From the NCBI GenBank assembly GCA_947174625.1, contig CAMWJT010000067.1:1-6937 (forward strand): a DNA stretch of 6,937 nt. Direction: 5' to 3'. Below, in pieces: positions 6,824-6,937 of this stretch. Origin of the DNA: an uncultured Ruminococcus sp. Lineage in GTDB: Bacteria; Bacillota; Clostridia; Oscillospirales; Ruminococcaceae. The notes below the pieces were generated by a model. That model did no database searches. It was given only the letters and a program-made list of their open reading frames with translations, and was not told the DNA's origin. Position numbers and translations under genes: made by a program. Each line of letters opens with the position of its first letter. Position 1 is the stretch's first letter.

Positions 6824-6937
6824 TTAACCCTGACGCTGTTTGTGCTTGGGATTTTCACAGATTACCATGACTTTTCAATTGCTCTTGATAACCTTGCACT
6901 TCTCGCAAATCGGTTTTACGGAAGGTCTTACTTTCAT
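6824..6937 (-). pseudogene. rpmJ: 50S ribosomal protein L36 (bL36) with in-frame TGA at codon 21
   Basis: Read from the ATG at the very edge, the frame gives MKVRPSVKPICEKCKVIKSN, then TGA, then KVMVICENPKHKQRQG and TAA. The total is 37 codons, exactly the usual L36 length, so the break is by substitution and not by a frameshift. The four zinc ligands Cys11, Cys14, Cys27 and His32 are all encoded, but two of them lie after the stop. The family normally has Arg-X-Gly at 19-21 (as in VIKRKG or VIKRNG); here this is Ser-Asn-stop. Conventional translation would give a 20-residue peptide unable to form the zinc ribbon. TGA is a normal terminator in rpsK, rpoA and the MATE gene, so a general reassignment is unlikely. 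The position, next to rpsM, is the standard one. It may be a real nonsense mutation with a second rpmJ elsewhere, a leaky stop, or a sequence error. The ribosome binding site lies outside the window. Confidence 0.9.

Noticed and set aside
6824..6937. Selenocysteine decoding of the rpmJ TGA
   Set aside because: I see no stable stem-loop just downstream of the TGA of the bacterial SECIS kind, and L36 is not a selenoprotein; the position is Gly in the family, not Cys.

Overview
The window reads as a chromosomal segment of a low-GC Gram-positive anaerobe, most likely a Clostridia member close to Ruminococcus/Oscillospiraceae. That placement rests on the ribosomal protein sequences, on the order rpmJ-rpsM-rpsK-rpsD-rpoA-rplQ with rpsD inside the alpha operon (in Bacillus subtilis rpsD lies elsewhere), and on strong AGGAGG-type ribosome binding sites. 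Every gene I can support lies on the minus strand, so the genes are read from the right edge to the left edge.

Right part (6937 down to about 3832): the distal end of the ribosomal protein/RNA polymerase alpha operon. It encodes L36 (rpmJ), S13, S11, S4, the RNA polymerase alpha subunit and L17, with short gaps of 20 to 86 bases that carry the ribosome binding sites. The operon ends at a clear intrinsic terminator: a 13-bp stem, a GGAA tetraloop and a U tract. The main anomaly is in rpmJ. Its 37-codon frame is intact in length and keeps all four zinc ligands, but codon 21, normally a conserved Gly, is TGA, and codon 19, normally Arg, is Ser. TGA is the ordinary stop of rpsK, rpoA and the MATE gene in the same window.

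Middle (3792 to 2434): a complete MATE-family efflux transporter that starts only about 40 bases beyond the operon terminator, with no convincing promoter of its own.

Left part (2330 to the edge): one very long open reading frame, 776 codons without a stop, running off the window. It encodes a polytopic membrane protein with a hydrophilic Asn/Gln/Gly/Pro-rich N-terminal tail and roughly 25 predicted membrane segments. It looks like the SCO7613/DUF2157-like group of giant membrane proteins of unknown function. Small reading frames on other frames or on the plus strand in this area are shadows of it.

There are no RNA genes, CRISPR arrays, insertion sequences or phage genes. The two membrane-protein genes after the conserved operon are the accessory part. 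The points most worth checking are the rpmJ nonsense codon, the giant membrane protein, the TTG start of rpsK and the repeated TAATTAAT-type sequence at the stop codons of the ribosomal protein genes.
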